A stretch of 64,000 nucleotides of DNA from Epinephelus fuscoguttatus (lineage: Eukaryota; Chordata; Actinopteri; Perciformes; Serranidae). Shown piece by piece: positions 49,401-62,319 of this stretch. How positions within the stretch are numbered: position 1 is the first letter of the stretch; each line of letters starts with the position of its first letter. Below the pieces are notes generated by a model that saw nothing but the letters and a program-made list of their open reading frames with translations, ran no database searches and had not been told where the DNA came from. Position numbers and translations under genes: made by a program. The stretch covers positions 42,218,322-42,282,321 of the forward strand of contig NC_064753.1 in the NCBI RefSeq assembly GCF_011397635.1, written 5' to 3'.

Positions 49401-52400
49401 TGTGTCTGCTCTAATATTAATTAACAGTGTGTTGTTTCGAACCTGAAAGACAACAACGAAGGCGAGACGAGCAGATAGAACGGCCCAGAACTCCTTAGAG
49501 AGTTCATATGGTGTGTTGGACGAGGGAGGCTCTCTGTAGTCCTTATATCTGGAGATAGAAAGACGAGATTTATTCAATTTTATGCTTTACAGTTTGACAG
49601 ATGTCCATTTTTAAAGTGCTCTACATTAAAATAATCAGTAACACATGATGACACTGTACGACAGTAGATGAAATATGGTTGTATTAGAGAGATAAATATA
49701 AATATATCAGCAGACATATCACGTGCACCTGGCTGTGAAGTGAAATCTTACCTGCAGACATCCACCTTGTAGCCCAGGTGGAACGGCTGGAGAGGGGCCG
49801 TGCCCGGCTGAAAGTCACTGACGTTGAAGTAAGACAGGGTGTGATTGACGAAGCCGTGCATGGAGCCGTCAGGGCTGTACATGTACTGGTAGACGAGCCG
49901 TGGGATGAAGTCCGAGGTGAAGGAGATGACAAAGGCCTGGAGGAGAGAGAAGTGCGTATCTGCTGAATGTCATCATGCAATCAAATGAACAGCTTCGACT
50001 ATGACTCCTTCCTGGTTGCTCGATTTACAGGAAAAAGAACTCCATAGAGGCGACACAATTTTTACAGGCAACATTTACATTTTCATTTCTTGAGACATGT
50101 TTTCGAAGTACAATTAAACAGTGACTGTAAAGATACGAGACTTACATTAACGATGACTGCTACCTTGCTGAGGCCTCTCAAGAGGTTGTACCAGATACCT
50201 GCAGAAAGACAGAGACACAGTCAGCTACCAGGGTTTCAATCAGACCCAAGAGTGAGCTTGTATTAATGATTTTCATGGGGAGAGATTGGTGAAGTTCCAG
50301 AGGGAGTGGGCGGCTCTGAAAAGGCTCTGTAGCCTGAGGTCCTGGCCCTGAGTGGTAGCAGGTCGGTGAGGTAGGAGGGCTTTGTGAGCGAGGAGGAGAA
50401 CCCAGAGGGCTCTGGAGGATGGGTGACGTGATCCAAGAGCGGGAATAGGTGAGCAATCGAGCAGTAGAGTTCTGAGTTTATTTAGGACTCTGGATGATGG
50501 ACCATACAGAATGCTGTAGCAGCAGTCAGTCCATGATGGCATGGATCAGAGTTTTGGCGAGATATGCTGGAGACGTGCTGTGTTTTTAGGCGTAAAAAGG
50601 CAGCTCTGGTTATTTGATTTGACTTCGAAGTACCGTATGCCCCAGCACGTACATCCTTAAGCAGAGGCTGAGCTGGAAGCGAAAGAGGACAGAGTGTTTG
50701 CAGTCTGGGCCCTGACGCTCTGGAACAATCTGCCCGACGATATCAGGTTGGCTGAGTCAGCTTTGTTTTTTAAATATGTTCTTAAAACATACTTTTATCA
50801 GAGAGTCTTTCCTGATTTGCCTTGACTTTGAATTTCCTTTGAACTTCCTTTCTTTCCTCAGTTTTTATGAACCAAATTGTTTTTTATTTAATCTGTATAT
50901 TTCATAACCTGTTAGTCTTGCTTGCCACCACTAGATGGCACAAGCACATCTGTAGAGAGACTGTGCTGTACTGTAGGAATGTTGGTTAACCATTAACTGC
51001 CCTTTAATATTACTGCTGACCAGTAATCCTTATGATAATTGCTGTATCATAGGCAACTGGACTTGCTTGAGTTTCTTGAAGACATTTCACCTCTCATCCT
51101 CATTAGAAGTCTCTTGGATGAGAGGCGAAATGTCTTCAAGAATCTTCACAGAGCTGCTGACCAGTACCACAGGTTCTCACGCTGATTCCCTGTGGACACT
51201 CTGGTCTGACCACAGCACACATGTGTGAGCCTTGGTGCCTGCACCTCCCCTCTAAAACTAAAGCAGATAATGCATTTGCTGAGCCGAGAGTCTAGAACAA
51301 CTTTTCTGCAGACATGAGGATCGTTGTGTCAGTAACTTCCTTTAAATCTCTGCTTTACAAACTCATTTATTTTCTAAACTCTCTGTGATGTACCGATCAA
51401 TTTTTCTCAGTCAGTGATTGTTTGTTGATTGTGAAGCACTTAGTCACTTTGCTCTGAAAGTGCTACACAAATAAAGGCTGTAATTAGTGTTATGATTTAA
51501 AAGGCATCAGAAGTCTGGTGCATTTAAGGACACTCTGCGTTCAGAGTCATGATGTTGGCACCCTCAGTTCAAGTCTGAACAAGCAGTATTTACATGCCTG
51601 TATGTATGTCGAAACCTGTCTGAGGTAGATTAGTCTATAATACAGAGAGTCCACGCAGAGTGAGGTGAAGACCAGTTTGAACATAGAACTAACTGTATAT
51701 CATTTCTCCTTCTTGTTTGGGCTTTTCTCCTGGATTTTTTCACCCTTATGAAGTCGATGTAGCTGAAATCATCCAGGGGAGTTAACACCTACCGATGTCT
51801 TTGGCTTTGCATGCGATCGGCCTGCGCAGCTCCATGACAAACTTCTTGGCATCCAGGCGAATCTCGATGATGTTATTCAGGAGAGCAAAGAGCGGAGCCA
51901 GAGGAAAGGAGGCCACGAAAAGAGTCACCATCCCAAACTGGATGACTAAAGACACAGACGAGAAATTAGCAGAAGTTAGTGGATGTGCACATGCTTTGCT
52001 TTTAAAAGGGAAACTGGGTGAAATGTATGAGGCCAAAAGGCTGTTTGAATGCTCCACTGCTGTGAACATGTAAAATAACTGAAAAATCTGCTTAATTTCT
52101 GCTGTGCACATGTTCAGATGAGTATCTCTGAAGAGTTATAGTTTTCCTGATGGAAAAGATGGAGCTACTGTGCAGCTGGGCTGATGAGATATGCAGGTTG
52201 GAGCTCTGAGAGCTGCAGCCGAGGTGGAAATCTCAGGTAAACTAAAGCTGCATTCATTTCTCTGGTCACTCAGGAGCAGCACAACACACTAAAAACACAC
52301 ATTTTATCACCATTTAAAGGAATCAGTTGCCCACTGACACATCCAGCTGACACAGAGCAACATTAATATTCCTTTGGAGTCGTGTTTCTGGAACGATGAT

Positions 52401-55400
52401 GAGAAATCTCCAGCAGCCAGATATTTCCATGCTTGTCATAATGATACAGTTTCATGAGGTTGTTGAGGCTCTCCCTTGGAGAGGCAATCAAGAAAAAAAT
52501 AGTGACTACAGAGAGAGTGATGTTGAATTTGTTATCTTGGAACATTGAAGTAATAACGTTGAAGAATTTAATTTAAATAATGCCTGTTATAAGTCAATAC
52601 GTAGCGCTAAATGGGTAGCACAATGGTGACTAACCCTATGGCTGCCTGATGAAAGCCGCTGCATTTGCATTATTACCAAATGGCTTTCTCTGGCAACATT
52701 CATTCATTCATTCATTTTCCATAACCGCTTACCCTGTCAGGGGTTGCATGGGGGCTGGAGCCTATCCCAGCTGACGCTGGCCAGACCAACACAAGGCTGA
52801 CACATAGAGACGCTCACACTCACATTCACACCTATGGACAATCTAGAGTCACCAGTTAACCAGCATGTCTTTGGACTGTGGGAGGAAGCTGGAGCACCTG
52901 GAAAAAACCCACACTGACACAGGGAGAACATACAGACTCCAGGCCCTGTCACTCCGGGGTTCAACCCCCCCCCCATCCCGGGTACGAACCAGGAACCCTC
53001 TTGCTGTGAGGCAACAATATTAACCACTCCACCACCTTGCCAGTCTGTGGCAACATGTCCAGGGAAGACCACAAGTGGTGCAGTTATACCCTTCTCCCAC
53101 CGTGATAAGCACATATATGCTCCTGACCTTATACTTCATTCTACTTAACTTAGACGGTTTGTCCTTGTTTGTGGACACTTTTTTGTGCAATCTAGTGGTA
53201 GTAAGAACGCAATACACTAATCCATGTAAAAACAAGATGGCAGCCATCTCTGCCAAGTCAATCTGCAGCCGATCCTGAGACAAAAGTGGACAAGGTCCAA
53301 AACCTGATCACATTTTATGGTCGGAACTTGTTTGTTTTTTGAGATTGGGACTTTATTACTGTTGACAATGTTTAGTTTTTTTCTACTTATTGGGTCCTAC
53401 TGATCCCAAATAGCTAGGAAAAATGCATACGAAACAAAGGTTTGGCTCTCAGGAGGATTTGCCAGTTTTTCACATGCGTGAAAACCTGTTAAAAATAGGC
53501 GATAGATGCTGTATGCCTTTTCTTTTCTTTTTCTGGTGTGTCGTGTTTGATGTCACAAACCCCTCTGGAAACAAGTTTAGTAAAAATGTGAAATGTGAAA
53601 ATGTTAGAGTAGAGGTGGGTTGTTACAGTAGTAGTTGCAGAAAAAGAAAAAAAAAACCCTATTAGGAGCTGTGCCTTGCCAAAATAAATCAAGACCTATA
53701 TGACTGGACCATGTGGGAATTCAATTTCAAAGGACAGGCACAGGAAGAGGCCACGCTCAGCAGTCGGACAGGAGTCAGGAGTCAGGCTACATTGTTTTAT
53801 GTAGCTAACATGTACTTGGTTTTCACAGTTTGCACGTTGAGCCGTCTGCAGAGTTGGTGCTAAATGTCTGTGGGTTTGTCACTATGAGTCCTTTCACGAA
53901 TCCTTTCACTTCACACGCAGACATTTGATCCACTTCCAGCTTATATCCAGTGACAGTGCCTAATAATATCCATGACATTTTCAAATACTGTATTTACGTG
54001 ATCATTTTGTGTTTACGACTGAAATAATGCAGAAGACAGTCAATCCATACTCATTAGTTTGAACGGTTGAATGATCGATATGTTCATATACTATAAATCA
54101 CACAGGCACAGAACAGTTTGTCACACCTGTCTGACCCCGAATTACTACAATCAATGCTGAGCCATTTGAGAAGTGATTTGTATTGCTCTGTTTAGACAAG
54201 AGGGCGGAGTCAGGGCTTATTGAACCTGTCATTCATTTTTGTGGCTGGGACACCTTATACACTCTACATCTGTCTTGATCCAAGGTTTTTAGTTTTTACT
54301 CTTATCTCTAGGATTTTGTTTGTCAGATTTTCTGTTTGTATTCTACCTTGTTTCATGTTTGTTCATGTTCAAGCTGTTTCCTGTTGTATTTTGTAGATTC
54401 ACTCCTTCGTTAATCCGTTTATTTCCTGTCTTTGTGGGTTTTCCTGCTGTGGTCTTTGGGCCTTTCACTCCCACTTAGTCTCTGAGTGTCGCTCCATTTG
54501 TGGTCACCTTCACAGCTGAGCGGTAGGGGATAAATACAGGCAAGATGTGGGACAACCTTCTCTCTATTTGATGGAGAGAGGAACTGTCGTAACCATGAAG
54601 AGGAATAAAACTCAATCCAAATTTATGTTTTTCATAATAAAGAAAAATAAAAATTTCTCCCATTCTTTATTCTTCATATGTACTTGTAGAACTTGTATTT
54701 AATCTGTATGTGCAGGCTCACTGTCGGAGGGTTTTATAACTCACTTCCACTCATAGCTTGTTGGTTTAGGGTTGGCGCTCGATGTGGGGGACCCAGTGAG
54801 AGTGGGTAGGGAGAGGGTGTTGGGGGTAGTTTGGGCAAGGCCCTTTGTCAGCTCCGCCCTGATTAGTTTCACTCACCTGTTCTTAGTTCTCCTTCAGTTA
54901 GTGCCATTCCCTCGTTTACCCAGCTACACACTGTGTTAGCCTCTTTGGTCCTTCCCTGCTCCTGATTTTTTCCTCATCAGCTCCCTCCCTGTTCTTCTGC
55001 CTCATCAGTTTATTCCCCTAACCTAAGCATCTCTGCCCTTCTTCTACACTTCATCCCCTCATCATCTGTATAAAAGCCCTGATTTTCAGTTAGTTCAGTC
55101 TTTGTTGGAGCCTTGATTTGGTTGCGTGATGTTCATTTGCTGGTTCCTGGAATAAAGAGTGATCTTTCTGAGCTCCTGTGGTCTGCTGTCTCCTGTGTTT
55201 GTGTCCACCTTCTCTACACCACATCTTGTGCAATGCTCAGTGTGCACTGAATCTGTGCAGCGGTTGGATTTACACTGTCCATCAGAGGGTTAGTTATGCA
55301 AGACTGGTCACAGCTAAAGATGGAATCCAGCTACTGAAGCAACCTTTCTTCTTAATGATATTGATCAAGGACATGAAGAAATAAGAGGGTTGAGCTTGAT

Positions 55401-58400
55401 GAAGCATTAACCCTCCCACAATAGTGCTGGGATAAGCCTCCCCCAGTTTTGTTCTATAGATCTCCTTCCCTTGTGAGCTCAACTGCTTAATAACATAGAT
55501 CCAAAAAGAGTAATTACACGACCGCAACAGTCACAAGCTCCGAGCAGCTAAATTAAAGAAGGCACTTTAATCTGCTTAGCTTTAATAAACACACATGTAG
55601 AAAAATCTGTGGTGCACATGAAGATCTATCTAAGGTTTCCACACCACCGATTGATAATCTGCGAGCTGTGAAATTGGGTTTTAATTTAATTAGAGGTCAC
55701 CACAGTGTACCTCAACATGGACATTAGTTTGCATTTCAGCTCTCAAGGATATGTGTGCTATCTAACAAATAGTGCTGAAAGGAGCTGACATTTGCGATGT
55801 CAAGCAAAGGTCCGGCACGATGCAGGAGCAACTTGACACAGGAGTGTGTTTGTTGGTACAGAGAAACTGAGCATTAAGATAATTGTTTCAAAGTGCTCGA
55901 AGCCATTATGCTTATTAATTTTGACCTCAACATGAGATGCTCTGCAAAGGTCAGGGTGTTAAAGAGGTTGATATTAACACAGAGCGCGAGCACTTCTTCG
56001 GGATCTATTTTGGAATCTGAACAGAAGACACCAGTCTGACACAACAGACGAGGATCAGGACCTTTGCTGTTAGTAATCACCAGGCAAGCTGGAAAATGCA
56101 TTACTGAGGAGAACAAGCAGCATCAATAAGGATAAAACACAGACGTGGTTATATTAAATGTTCAGCACATGATTAAATCACTAAAGCCAAAAGTCTGAAT
56201 GACGTTCAATAACCTGTGCAGACCAAATAAAACACAACAGAGCAGCAGTGTGTATGTTAGCACAACCTGTTCTCATTCGGCAGTTTGATCAGTGGCCGTC
56301 AGCATCTGATTCCAATGCACAAGGCGTCTTTAAAGATGTACTGGCCTTTCAACTAGTGAGATGGATCGGTAGTTTGGTGCTGAGCCGGGCCATTGTGGTG
56401 AAGAGGGAGCTGAGCCAGAAGGCAAAGCTTTCGATTTACTGGTCCATCTACGCCCCAACCCTCACCTATGGTCATGAGCTCTGGGTAGTGACCGAAAGAA
56501 TGAGATTGCGAATACAAGTGACCGAAATGAGGTGGATGGGCTCAGTCTTAGAGATAGGGTCAGGAAAGCCGACATCCGGAGGGAGCTCGGAGTAGAGCCG
56601 CTGCTCCTTCATGTCAAAAGGGGTCAGTTGAGGTGGTTCAGGCATCTTATCAGGATGCCTCCCAGGCACCTCCCGTTAGAGGTGTTACAGGCATGTCCCA
56701 CAGGTGGGAGGCCCTGGGGCAGACCCAGAACACGCTGCAGGGATTACATATCTCATCTGGCCTGGGAACGCCACAGGATACCCCAGATCACACCAAAGTG
56801 TATCATGAAAGTCGACTGTTCAACTTGAAGCATTCTCAGTCGACTGAAGGTACTCTGACTAATGATTTGAATCTCCGACGTTCAAGGGGACGCCCGAGTA
56901 ACAAGTGGACATTGACGTGCCAGGAAAACTAGTGCGTGAGGGTTACCTAAAGGATCATAGTTTGAAGCGTGAGACCACTGACCAAGCTGCTGTATTTGAG
57001 GAACTGAGTGAGAATGTGTTGGTTGTGTACGTTAAAGCATTTGTTTACAGCTGCGTCATGTTTAGACTCACTCATCTCCATGTACTCGGGGCTGAGGCCA
57101 ACAAAAGGACCCAGGATGTGGTCTTTCTCGTGGGGTAGCAGGGTTTTGTTCAGCGCCTCCTCTTGCTTTGAGTCCAAAGTCGACTTCCTCCTCCGGAGCA
57201 GTTTCTTCAGCTTCCTGTAAACACCAACAGCCGAGGATGGAAATAAAACATTTAGACTTTTCACTGGGGCCTAATGTTTGCTGGTAGAGTCCAGATTTCG
57301 CCTTAGTCATTAGTTCAAGGTCCACACAGTTTAAAATATTCATCGTCATACTTGCGTTTAGCCATGTTGTTGAGCCAGTTTGCTGTCTCTGTTAAGCAGC
57401 TATCTGTTAGTCGCTCACGCTACAGCAGGAAAAAGCACTTCAAAATAAAAGCTCTGTGCTGGATATTCACTGTACTTCAAAATAAAGTATATTTTCTAGA
57501 AACTTGACACATTCATGAGTCACTTGCAGTCCATTCAGAATGGACCAGTTGGGAACACTGCTCTAATTGACCTCAGTCCAGCTAGCTAAAATGAATGCAG
57601 TCTAATAAATCAGTCTTGCAAGAAATCCTCTCTTATGAAGGTTTGGGGGCTTTTAGAGCTGTTGAACTGTACTGCATTATATGGATAACTGTTTCTGTTA
57701 TTTAGCCTACCCTATCTGATATGAATGGGGTGGACAAAATAATAAAAACACCTCTCTGTTTAAGTCAATATAGTACAACTCATTTTTGGATATCAATCAT
57801 TTGGATATCTGTAATTGTTGGACTCATATTAGGTATATTAATTATATCTGTGCCACTGTATAGAACTGTGCTTTTGATGGATGATGTGATAAAGAGGAAG
57901 AACCAAACATACAGTACAATAAACTGAGGAACTTCCATTACAGTATACTGAAAGGACAAAGCAAGACAGAGAAAATTGCAGGCTGACAGAGTTCATCAAG
58001 GTGTTGTCTAGTTCGCAGGTAAGTGTGTCTGAAAACCAGACAGTCATTTAAATGATTCCTCTCAGGCGCAAGAACAACTGAGTGGGTGTGCATAATTTGT
58101 TCTGTGGCTCACCGAACCCACGTATTGTGATCTACGCTGAACTGTTGTTCAGCTTGTGTTCTGTGTGTTACACGGTGTACGTTCTGCACTCACGGTATGC
58201 CAACCTCAAACAGGTTGTTCTGGATGAGCTGCTTGCCCAGCATGGTGATACACAACTGGATGCACAGCTCCATGAGGCAGCCAGCATGGGCACACTGGAG
58301 AGAGAGAAGTTAACAAGTGTAAGAAAGTGACAGGAATCAAACCGAGGCAGAAGAGCATGGAGGGAGGGAGGGAGGGAGGGAGGGGGTGAAGGGGTGACGA

Positions 58401-61400
58401 GTTGACAGTGGGATGTGGAAAGTGCAAGCAAGAAAAACAGACCACTGTGACTTTATGTAAGAATACACAGGCAAAAGCTACATGCCTACTAGAAATAAAA
58501 TTGTACAAAAAAATATTTAAAGGTGCAGTGTGTGGGATTTCAAGGGGATATATTGGCAGAAATGTAAAATAATGACTCATTACCTGAGAATGAGCCGTTT
58601 ATATCTACACAGGGAGCGGGTCTTCATTTACAGAGATGGTCATCATGTTGCACTGCCATGTTTCTCCAGTAGAACAGACAAACCAAACACTAGCTCTAGA
58701 TAGGGCCATTCAAGTTTTCACATTGGCCACCATAGTTAGGAACCCCTCCAGGCGAAACATTGATTTTTTTTTTAGATGTGACGCTGCTTTATTCAGTGTT
58801 TTTATTGCTTTAAATCACCTGGAGTCTCATTTAAAAAACAATGCGTAGGGTCCATACTAAAGATGTACGTATGGACAATAGCCAAAAATGGTGTGCGCCC
58901 GAAAATATTTGACAATTTCTACGATCAGGCCTCCACCTCACCATCTGTATCACCAATTTCCTGTTTCCAAAATGTTCATAAGCATGGGTCAAAGTTTCTC
59001 CCATCAAATCTGTTTTTATAGATCACAACTTTTGTGTGGGAAGTGGCATACGCCTCTTTCAGGCCTCGTTTTGTGCGTATGCAATGTTTTTAAATGAGAT
59101 CCCTGGTCTGTTTGTTTTCTGTGGACAATGTGGCTACAGGTAAAAACCTCCTGATCATGCGGATCTTAAGTTATCAGAGAAAAAAGATGAGCACAGATTA
59201 GCAGGTGCTAGGCTAACGGCTCACCTCGACATGCATTGCAAACACTAGCCCTTTTTAAACAGGAATTGTGTAAATTTGCAGGAAAGACAAATCAGTCTTT
59301 TTTCAGCATTGGCAGTATAAAAACAAAATCAGGGAGTGCAGCAAAATGTCGCCTGCCTACTTTTGTTTATACAGAATGCACCTTTTTCGGGGCAATGGGG
59401 GGCGTGAGCAAGTAACAAAAGGTGTAGCTCAGCGTGTGACATAAACAGTGACGTTGGAGGGAAGCCGCGGCTGGTCAGTCCTTCGGCAATTTTCTCGTAA
59501 GTCAGCCCGTTCTTCACCGTTCCCGTCATTCGATGGTTAATGGCCTCTTCGTTTGCGAGGGCAAGGATGGCGTGCAATTCCTTGTCTCCCCAGTTGCTCA
59601 TCTTTACAGTGTCTGTCAGGTTTGTGTTTCCCTCTTGCTACTAGCTGCTCGCTAATTCCTGCTATCAGCTGTTTCCTGTTTATCCACCGCCAGTGGGTCG
59701 CACGTGCGGCGTCATCAGCAGCTCCTCCCACAAGTCATCAACAGCCCCTCCCGTGGCGGAAGGGCACCTCGTTCTTTTTAAACCAAAAAGGTTCCTCCAA
59801 TATGTCTACCCTACGAGGCGGAAAATTGGGCACCTCGGATCAACTCGCCAATCAGGCTCTGTGTGTCTAAAAGCTCGCAGCTTGCCAACAAAACAGCCCA
59901 ACATTCACGGAAAATCTGGCAGCGTAAAACGGGCTATTGATTTACAGTGCCGTGCACATTTTGTGGGGCAGGTGCTCAAATGGAAAAAAGGGCATCCCTT
60001 CCTCAAAAAAAAAATGCATGCAGATTTCTTTTAGTTTGCTGCAAAGCGTGCCCTGCCAGGAGGTTTCTATGTGTCTGCTGGCACCAGAAAAGCTCTTGAG
60101 ACTTAAGTACATTCAAGCACAGAAATGAGCAGCGGAAATGTCTGTCTGAGGTGTCTCAAGATCTGTACTACGTCATCATCAAACATCCAGCAGCTGCTAC
60201 ACATACACCTTTGACATTTATAATTTATTTTTATCAGGCAACAACAAACAGTGCCACACTGTGTAGACTTCAGTGGTCTATACAATAAATAACCATTTAC
60301 GGTCAACAAATCTTTACACAAAATTAAAAAAACCACTGTTCTATGAATAAATAAAAATAATCCACAAACCAATCTACCCTACAAACTACAAATAGGCCTG
60401 TGTTTAATTACAGCAATCAGGCTAAAAGTGTGTTCTGCCCTCCTCTTCTCACTTTATTCTCCTCTTCTCTCCTTTAAAAATAGTCACACACTAGTTGTTA
60501 TAATTATCTAGACGTGGATGCTGCTCTGCAGGGCGCTCAATTTGTTTTCGTTAACTGGGGTGGCTCTGACGGGGGAGGTTAAAGAGGGAGGGGCAGGGAC
60601 ATACAACACATTTTTAATTGAGAATGGATGCCATGAGTCAAATTTAAAACCGAAAAGATGTAAAATGATGAAAAGAAACCGAGAAAAAAAAAAAAAACGT
60701 CTTGCAAAAGAGCTCTTATTTAGTCAGAGGGCAAAAGGGCAGGTGCTTGAGCATCACCTGGGGTCTATCTGTGCACGTGCCTGCTGATTTATAATGTCAA
60801 ACTGCTTAATTCAGTGTTTCCACCTTTCAATTTGCAATCCTTACTGCTAGAAATCTTCTGAAATCTTACACACTGTCTTATTAATCAAATTGTGCACTGA
60901 AAAAGTGAAATTAAAAGATCCTTTAACGATGGAATTGCACTCTGATGTGTGTGCTCCCAAACTCAGCTGACAAACAGTCTGCTGAGTCACTTCTTGCATC
61001 CTGGGCAGATCAGATATCCTCTGCCTCGTAAAGCTAAGTGCAAATGCATCTCAGAAGCATTCAAGACAGCTTGTGGTGTGGTGTACAGACATTGACCTCC
61101 TCCTCCTCAACATCACCAAGATGAAGCAGCTCATCTTTGACACCAGGCGCTGCAATAAATTCACCACACCCCGTTGCCTCACCTCCATCAACGGCCAATC
61201 AGTGGATATGGTGGAGAGCTTTAAGTACCTCTTCATCATCCTGGACAATACACTGAGCTTTGCTCACCACACCGCAGACATCCGTAAACACTGCCAACTA
61301 AATATCAATGCCAACTGCAAACTAAGGGCTCTCACAGTCAAACCCCACCTCCTGCTCCCTCTGTATCAAAACATTATTGAACCCATCCTCCTGCACTTCT

Positions 61401-62213
61401 CTATCTGCTGTCACCATGCTCACCCTCGCTGATAGAAACAAGCTCCTGAAATTCGATATATCTTCTAAATAACTGGCCTCCCCAGCCCTTAATGACACTG
61501 TCACCCAGCCCCTGCTTCATCCTCCTCCCCTCTCCACATACACCTTTCTGCTGTCACTCACTACATGACCAAATGTGTATTAATCCACTGCTGAAAATAG
61601 TCCCAAACAACTGCACTATTTCTTCCTATCCGAGTAATGTTTGTTAAAAACTGCAGTATTATACGGTAGCACAATATATTTTTAACATTTATGTCATGAG
61701 TAGGAAGCAGTGGGCTGAGTGCCACAGACAGGAAAGTGGGAAACTATTGAGAAACAGACTAACGCAGCTAAAAATGATAAAATAACAGCCTTAACCTTGA
61801 AGTGGCACTCTGTTTAGTGTGAATTACCTCTTCCATTCTGTACGATCCAACGACGTACAAGTAGTTTCCAGGCCGTCCAACGAGCCTGTGAAGCAAACAC
61901 AAGCATCACATGTTGTATGTGAGACGAGGAAATCAGTTTACTATATCATCATGTACACATACTCATGGTACAGTGTTTTAGATAAACGTGTCGACCAAAT
62001 GGCAGCAGTTGATGCAGGTATTTGAAGTATTGATGACCCACAGAAGTTTGATTTAACATAAAAATGTACAAAAAAAGAGAAACAGGAAGTCATTGTTTTA
62101 CCTGCCCCTGAAAAAGGCCAAATAGACGATGGGTGTGAAAGCATTGACAAACTTCAGGATGAAGGTTTTGAAGATGAGGCGCTCCTCGAAGCTCTTCTCT
62201 GTCTTTGGAACCT
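46429..62213 (-). CDS. ano1: Anoctamin-1 / TMEM16A calcium-activated chloride channel, 3' half (5' end outside window)
   Basis: Plasma-membrane Ca2+-gated chloride channel. Nine consecutive coding exons on the - strand: 62213-62102, 61885-61828, 58294-58194, 57214-57072, 51945-51793, 50198-50146, 49936-49752, 49548-49443 and 46659-46429 (stop TAA). All phases join. They encode 379 residues, from [12 protein letters not shown] to the C-terminus. ANO1 hallmarks: [23 protein letters not shown] (N650 and E654 equivalents, TM6); SPEYMEM (E702 and E705); NNIIEIRLD (E734 and D738). All six Ca2+-coordinating positions are therefore kept. The last exon ([20 protein letters not shown]) matches ANO1 rather than ANO2, and the far tail (after KEEQGKR) is diverged and shorter than mammalian. 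Introns of 2.8, 5.1 and 3.5 kb carry many repeats. No upstream exon was recognised in 62214-64000, so the N-terminal half lies to the right. Adjacency to fadd supports ano1. Confidence 0.95.
46660..49442 (-). other. ano1 last intron, repeat-bearing
   Basis: No additional exon was recognised. The segment 48020-48260 ends with ATATCACCCAGCCCTA, the inverted form of a hAT-type terminus (TAGGGCTGGGTGATAT). The foldback minisatellite element is at 48449-49066. Confidence 0.5.
48449..49066. mobile_element. Foldback element with long inverted repeats around a TTAAATCTAAAT minisatellite
   Basis: About 150 bases at 48449-48605 match the reverse complement of about 48920-49066. Shared words include GACTCACTCTGAAATTAA or its variant, TTGCCACATTTAGCTT, AGCAATATTTGAAATATGTT and CACAGTT(A/C)AATCTAAATG. 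The interior (about 48595-48925) is an array of 12-15 base units of the type ATTTAACATTTAGATTTAAC. It is non-coding and lies in the ano1 last intron. Confidence 0.75.
50640..51490 (+). mobile_element. L2-like LINE 3' fragments
   Basis: A frame at 50690-50827 reads [20 protein letters not shown] and continues with an FKYVLKTYF-type segment, the usual C-terminal end of fish L2-like reverse transcriptases, then a stop. A second tail at 51230-51490 has GTGAAGCACTTAGTCACTT, GAAAGTGCTACACAAATAAA. Between them, around 51075-51150, is a short inverted repeat (CTTGAAGACATTTC...GAAATGTCTTCAAG). Confidence 0.6.
52690..53045 (-). repeat. Common teleost repeat, copy 1
   Basis: It contains CATAACCGCTTACCCTGTCA, GGAGCCTATCCCAGCTGAC, GGACTGTGGGAGGAAGCTGG and CCAGGAACCCTCTTGCTGTG. 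The same order occurs at 62320-62645. A (CATT)n run at 52699-52718 and a C run at about 52966 sit at or near its ends. Confidence 0.65.
54820..55216 (+). mobile_element. Possible solo LTR of a retrotransposon
   Basis: A pyrimidine-rich block contains TGTATAAAAGCCCTGA (TATA) at about 55067 and GGAATAAAGAGTGATC (polyadenylation signal) at about 55148. It is followed by a GTGTCCACC-type end, the usual layout of a fish LTR. A plausible TG...CA span exists, but no target duplication or internal gag/pol is visible. Confidence 0.4.
56370..56785 (+). mobile_element. Non-LTR retrotransposon reverse transcriptase fragment
   Basis: Frame 1 encodes a [20 protein letters not shown] segment, then [15 protein letters not shown]. 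After a small deletion at about 56535 the reading moves to another frame with [20 protein letters not shown], then [12 protein letters not shown] and [18 protein letters not shown]. This is the C-terminal part of a fish LINE protein. It is a pseudogene fragment in the ano1 intron. Confidence 0.7.
58360..58385 (+). repeat. (GGAG)n microsatellite
   Basis: AGGGAGGG units repeated about six times, some 65 bases upstream (gene-wise) of the ano1 exon at 58294-58194. On the transcript it is a CCCTCC pyrimidine tract. Confidence 0.85.
58519..58855 (+). repeat. Dispersed repeat, copy of the 3968-4275 family
   Basis: AAAGGTGCAGTGTGTGGGAT, ATATTGGCAGAAATGTAA, TAGCTCTAGATAGGGCCATT and GCTTTATTCAGTGTTTTTAT appear in the same order as on the - strand at 3968-4275. 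Confidence 0.6.
58880..59095 (+). repeat. Dispersed repeat, direct copy of the 37490 family
   Basis: GGTGTGCGCCCGAAAATATT, TCACCAATTTCCTGTTTCCA, GTCAAAGTTTCTCCCATCAA and GTGGCATACGCCTCTTTCAG mirror the inverted copy at 37490-37695. Confidence 0.65.
59246..59938. mobile_element. Candidate PIF/Harbinger remnant carrying a Myb/SANT-like frame
   Basis: The left end CTAGCCCTTTTTAAACAG and the reverse complement of the right end (ATAGCCCGTTTTACGCTG) are similar but not identical. Inside, the - strand frame 59601-59329 starts [20 protein letters not shown] and includes [17 protein letters not shown]. This resembles the Myb/SANT DNA-binding domain of Harbinger-encoded accessory proteins. No transposase is visible. 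Confidence 0.5.
61060..61480 (+). mobile_element. LINE reverse transcriptase fragment
   Basis: The frame 61073-61432 contains a [14 protein letters not shown] segment, then [17 protein letters not shown] and [17 protein letters not shown], and ends at ILLHFSICC. This pattern (substrate-strand tether, KYLG-like motif, final Cys) belongs to the C-terminal part of fish non-LTR reverse transcriptases. A frameshift near 61420 moves it to LADRNKLL in another frame. It is not functional. Confidence 0.7.
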
Positions 62214-62319
62214 CTGAGAAACAAAGCAAAACAATGCATGACTTCACTGATTCACATACACTTTCCCATCCAGTTCATCCAGTAGCATTAATACCTTTAA
62301 TTAAAGACTTTATATATCT

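Noticed and set aside
49684-49980. 98-codon serine/threonine-rich - strand frame
   Set aside because: It is the wrong frame of a real ano1 exon (49936-49752), whose true frame reads [15 protein letters not shown].
52737-53114. 125-codon - strand frame
   Set aside because: It is open through a common teleost repeat that recurs at 62320-62645. It is not a gene.
53870-54480. Possible second LTR partner for the 54820-55216 block
   Set aside because: No shared words long enough to be a matching LTR, and no gag/pol between them.
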